Assembly: GCA_007119455.1 (NCBI GenBank) | Contig: SKPR01000226.1 | Span: 1 to 6,613, forward strand | Length of the DNA: 6,613 nt | Origin: Candidatus Brevefilum sp. | Lineage (GTDB): Bacteria; Chloroflexota; Anaerolineae; Anaerolineales; Anaerolineaceae | Direction: 5' to 3' | In this document: in pieces, positions 6,508 through 6,613 of the stretch | Layout: every line of letters begins with the position of its first letter | Numbering within the stretch: the first letter of the stretch is position 1 | The notes under the pieces: model-generated | What the model was told of the DNA's origin: nothing | The model's input: only the letters and a program-made list of their open reading frames with translations | Databases searched by the model: none | Translations under genes and position numbers: made by a program

Positions 6508-6535
6508 TTAACAGCTTTACATAAGAAAATATAAA
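6508..6535 (+). promoter_or_regulatory. Near-consensus promoter upstream of the ABC transporter gene
   Basis: TTAACA (6508–6513) and TATAAA (6530–6535), each five of six to consensus, are separated by 16 bases. The expected transcription start near 6542 leaves a leader of about 22 bases that contains the ribosome binding site. This suggests the ABC gene is transcribed independently of the membrane protein gene before it. Confidence 0.5.
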
Positions 6536-6546
6536 AATAGCATTTA

Positions 6547-6556
6547 CCAATATTGG
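6547..6556. promoter_or_regulatory. Operator-like palindrome overlapping the Shine–Dalgarno of the ABC gene
   Basis: CCAATATTGG is a perfect 10-bp palindrome located about +6 to +15 relative to the predicted start site, and its final GG begins the GGAGGG ribosome binding site (6555–6560). The same first eight bases, CCAATATT, occur at 6491–6498, just upstream of the -35. Two related sites bracketing a promoter are what a dimeric repressor would need. No regulator gene is visible in the window. Confidence 0.4.
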
Positions 6557-6563
6557 AGGGTAT

Positions 6564-6613
6564 ATGGGAGAACGAGTTATTCAGCTTGATAATGTCCATA
6601 AGTTCTATGGTAA
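6564..6613 (+). CDS. ABC transporter ATP-binding subunit, N-terminus only (cut by window edge)
   Basis: Sixteen codons are visible, reading MGERVIQLDNVHKFYG. The pattern (hydrophobic)-(I/V)-x-L-x-N-V-x-K-x-Y-G is the usual first strand of ABC nucleotide-binding domains, including the aromatic A-loop Tyr that stacks on the adenine. GGAGGG at 6555–6560 lies three bases before the ATG. Walker A and everything that would define the substrate lie beyond the edge. By resemblance it could belong to the LolD/MacB-type exporters or a similar group, but this cannot be decided here. Confidence 0.75.
   Translation, partial: MGERVIQLDNVHKFYG

Noticed and set aside
6152..6550. Minus-strand 132-codon frame opposite the small membrane protein
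   Set aside because: The plus-strand frame has a ribosome binding site, clear membrane helices and internal repeats; the opposite frame is rich in Arg, Thr and Pro as expected from the antisense of hydrophobic codons.

Overview
The window looks like ordinary chromosomal DNA from a free-living bacterium, most likely a Chloroflexota (Anaerolineae-type) organism. That placement is an inference from the style of the proteins, above all the membrane-anchored DUF348–G5–3D protein with its YSPC and WIDLGYSDDDY signatures, and not from a marker gene. There are six genes: four complete and one cut at each edge. No RNA gene, CRISPR array, insertion sequence, prophage or toxin–antitoxin module is visible.

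Left part (1–4947, all +): the C-terminal three quarters of mfd, the transcription-repair coupling factor, enters from the left edge. Just after its stop is a good sigma-70-type promoter with an extended -10. It should drive a two-gene unit: a YabE-like cell-wall protein (N-terminal membrane anchor, DUF348 repeats, G5, 3D domain) whose end overlaps by 10 bases the start of rsmA/ksgA, the 16S rRNA dimethyladenosine transferase. This resembles the yabE–rnmV–ksgA order of Bacillus subtilis, without rnmV. The 3D protein carries an Asn where the first of the three family-naming Asp residues is expected, a cysteine-rich insertion, and an 18-bp perfect palindrome inside its gene.

Middle (4948–6011): a polyprenol-phosphate-mannose-synthase-like GT2 glycosyltransferase lies on the minus strand, convergent with rsmA. 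A 286-base divergent intergenic region separates its start from the next gene. It holds a likely minus-strand promoter with a consensus -35, a weak plus-strand promoter candidate, and two hairpins in the presumed leader of the rightward gene.

Right part (6012–6613, +): a small, very hydrophobic protein of unknown function is built from three tandem copies of a roughly 50-residue two-helix unit. After 102 non-coding bases begins an ABC transporter ATP-binding subunit, cut by the right edge after 16 codons. The gap contains a near-consensus promoter and a perfect 10-bp palindrome, CCAATATTGG, overlapping the Shine–Dalgarno of the ABC gene. Eight bases of the same sequence recur upstream of the -35. 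This is an operator-like arrangement.

The genes serve DNA repair, ribosome maturation, envelope and lipid-linked sugar metabolism, and probably export. They do not form one pathway, and I see no convincing new system. The points worth checking are the 3D-domain substitution, the threefold-repeat membrane protein with its structured leader, and the candidate operator before the ABC gene.
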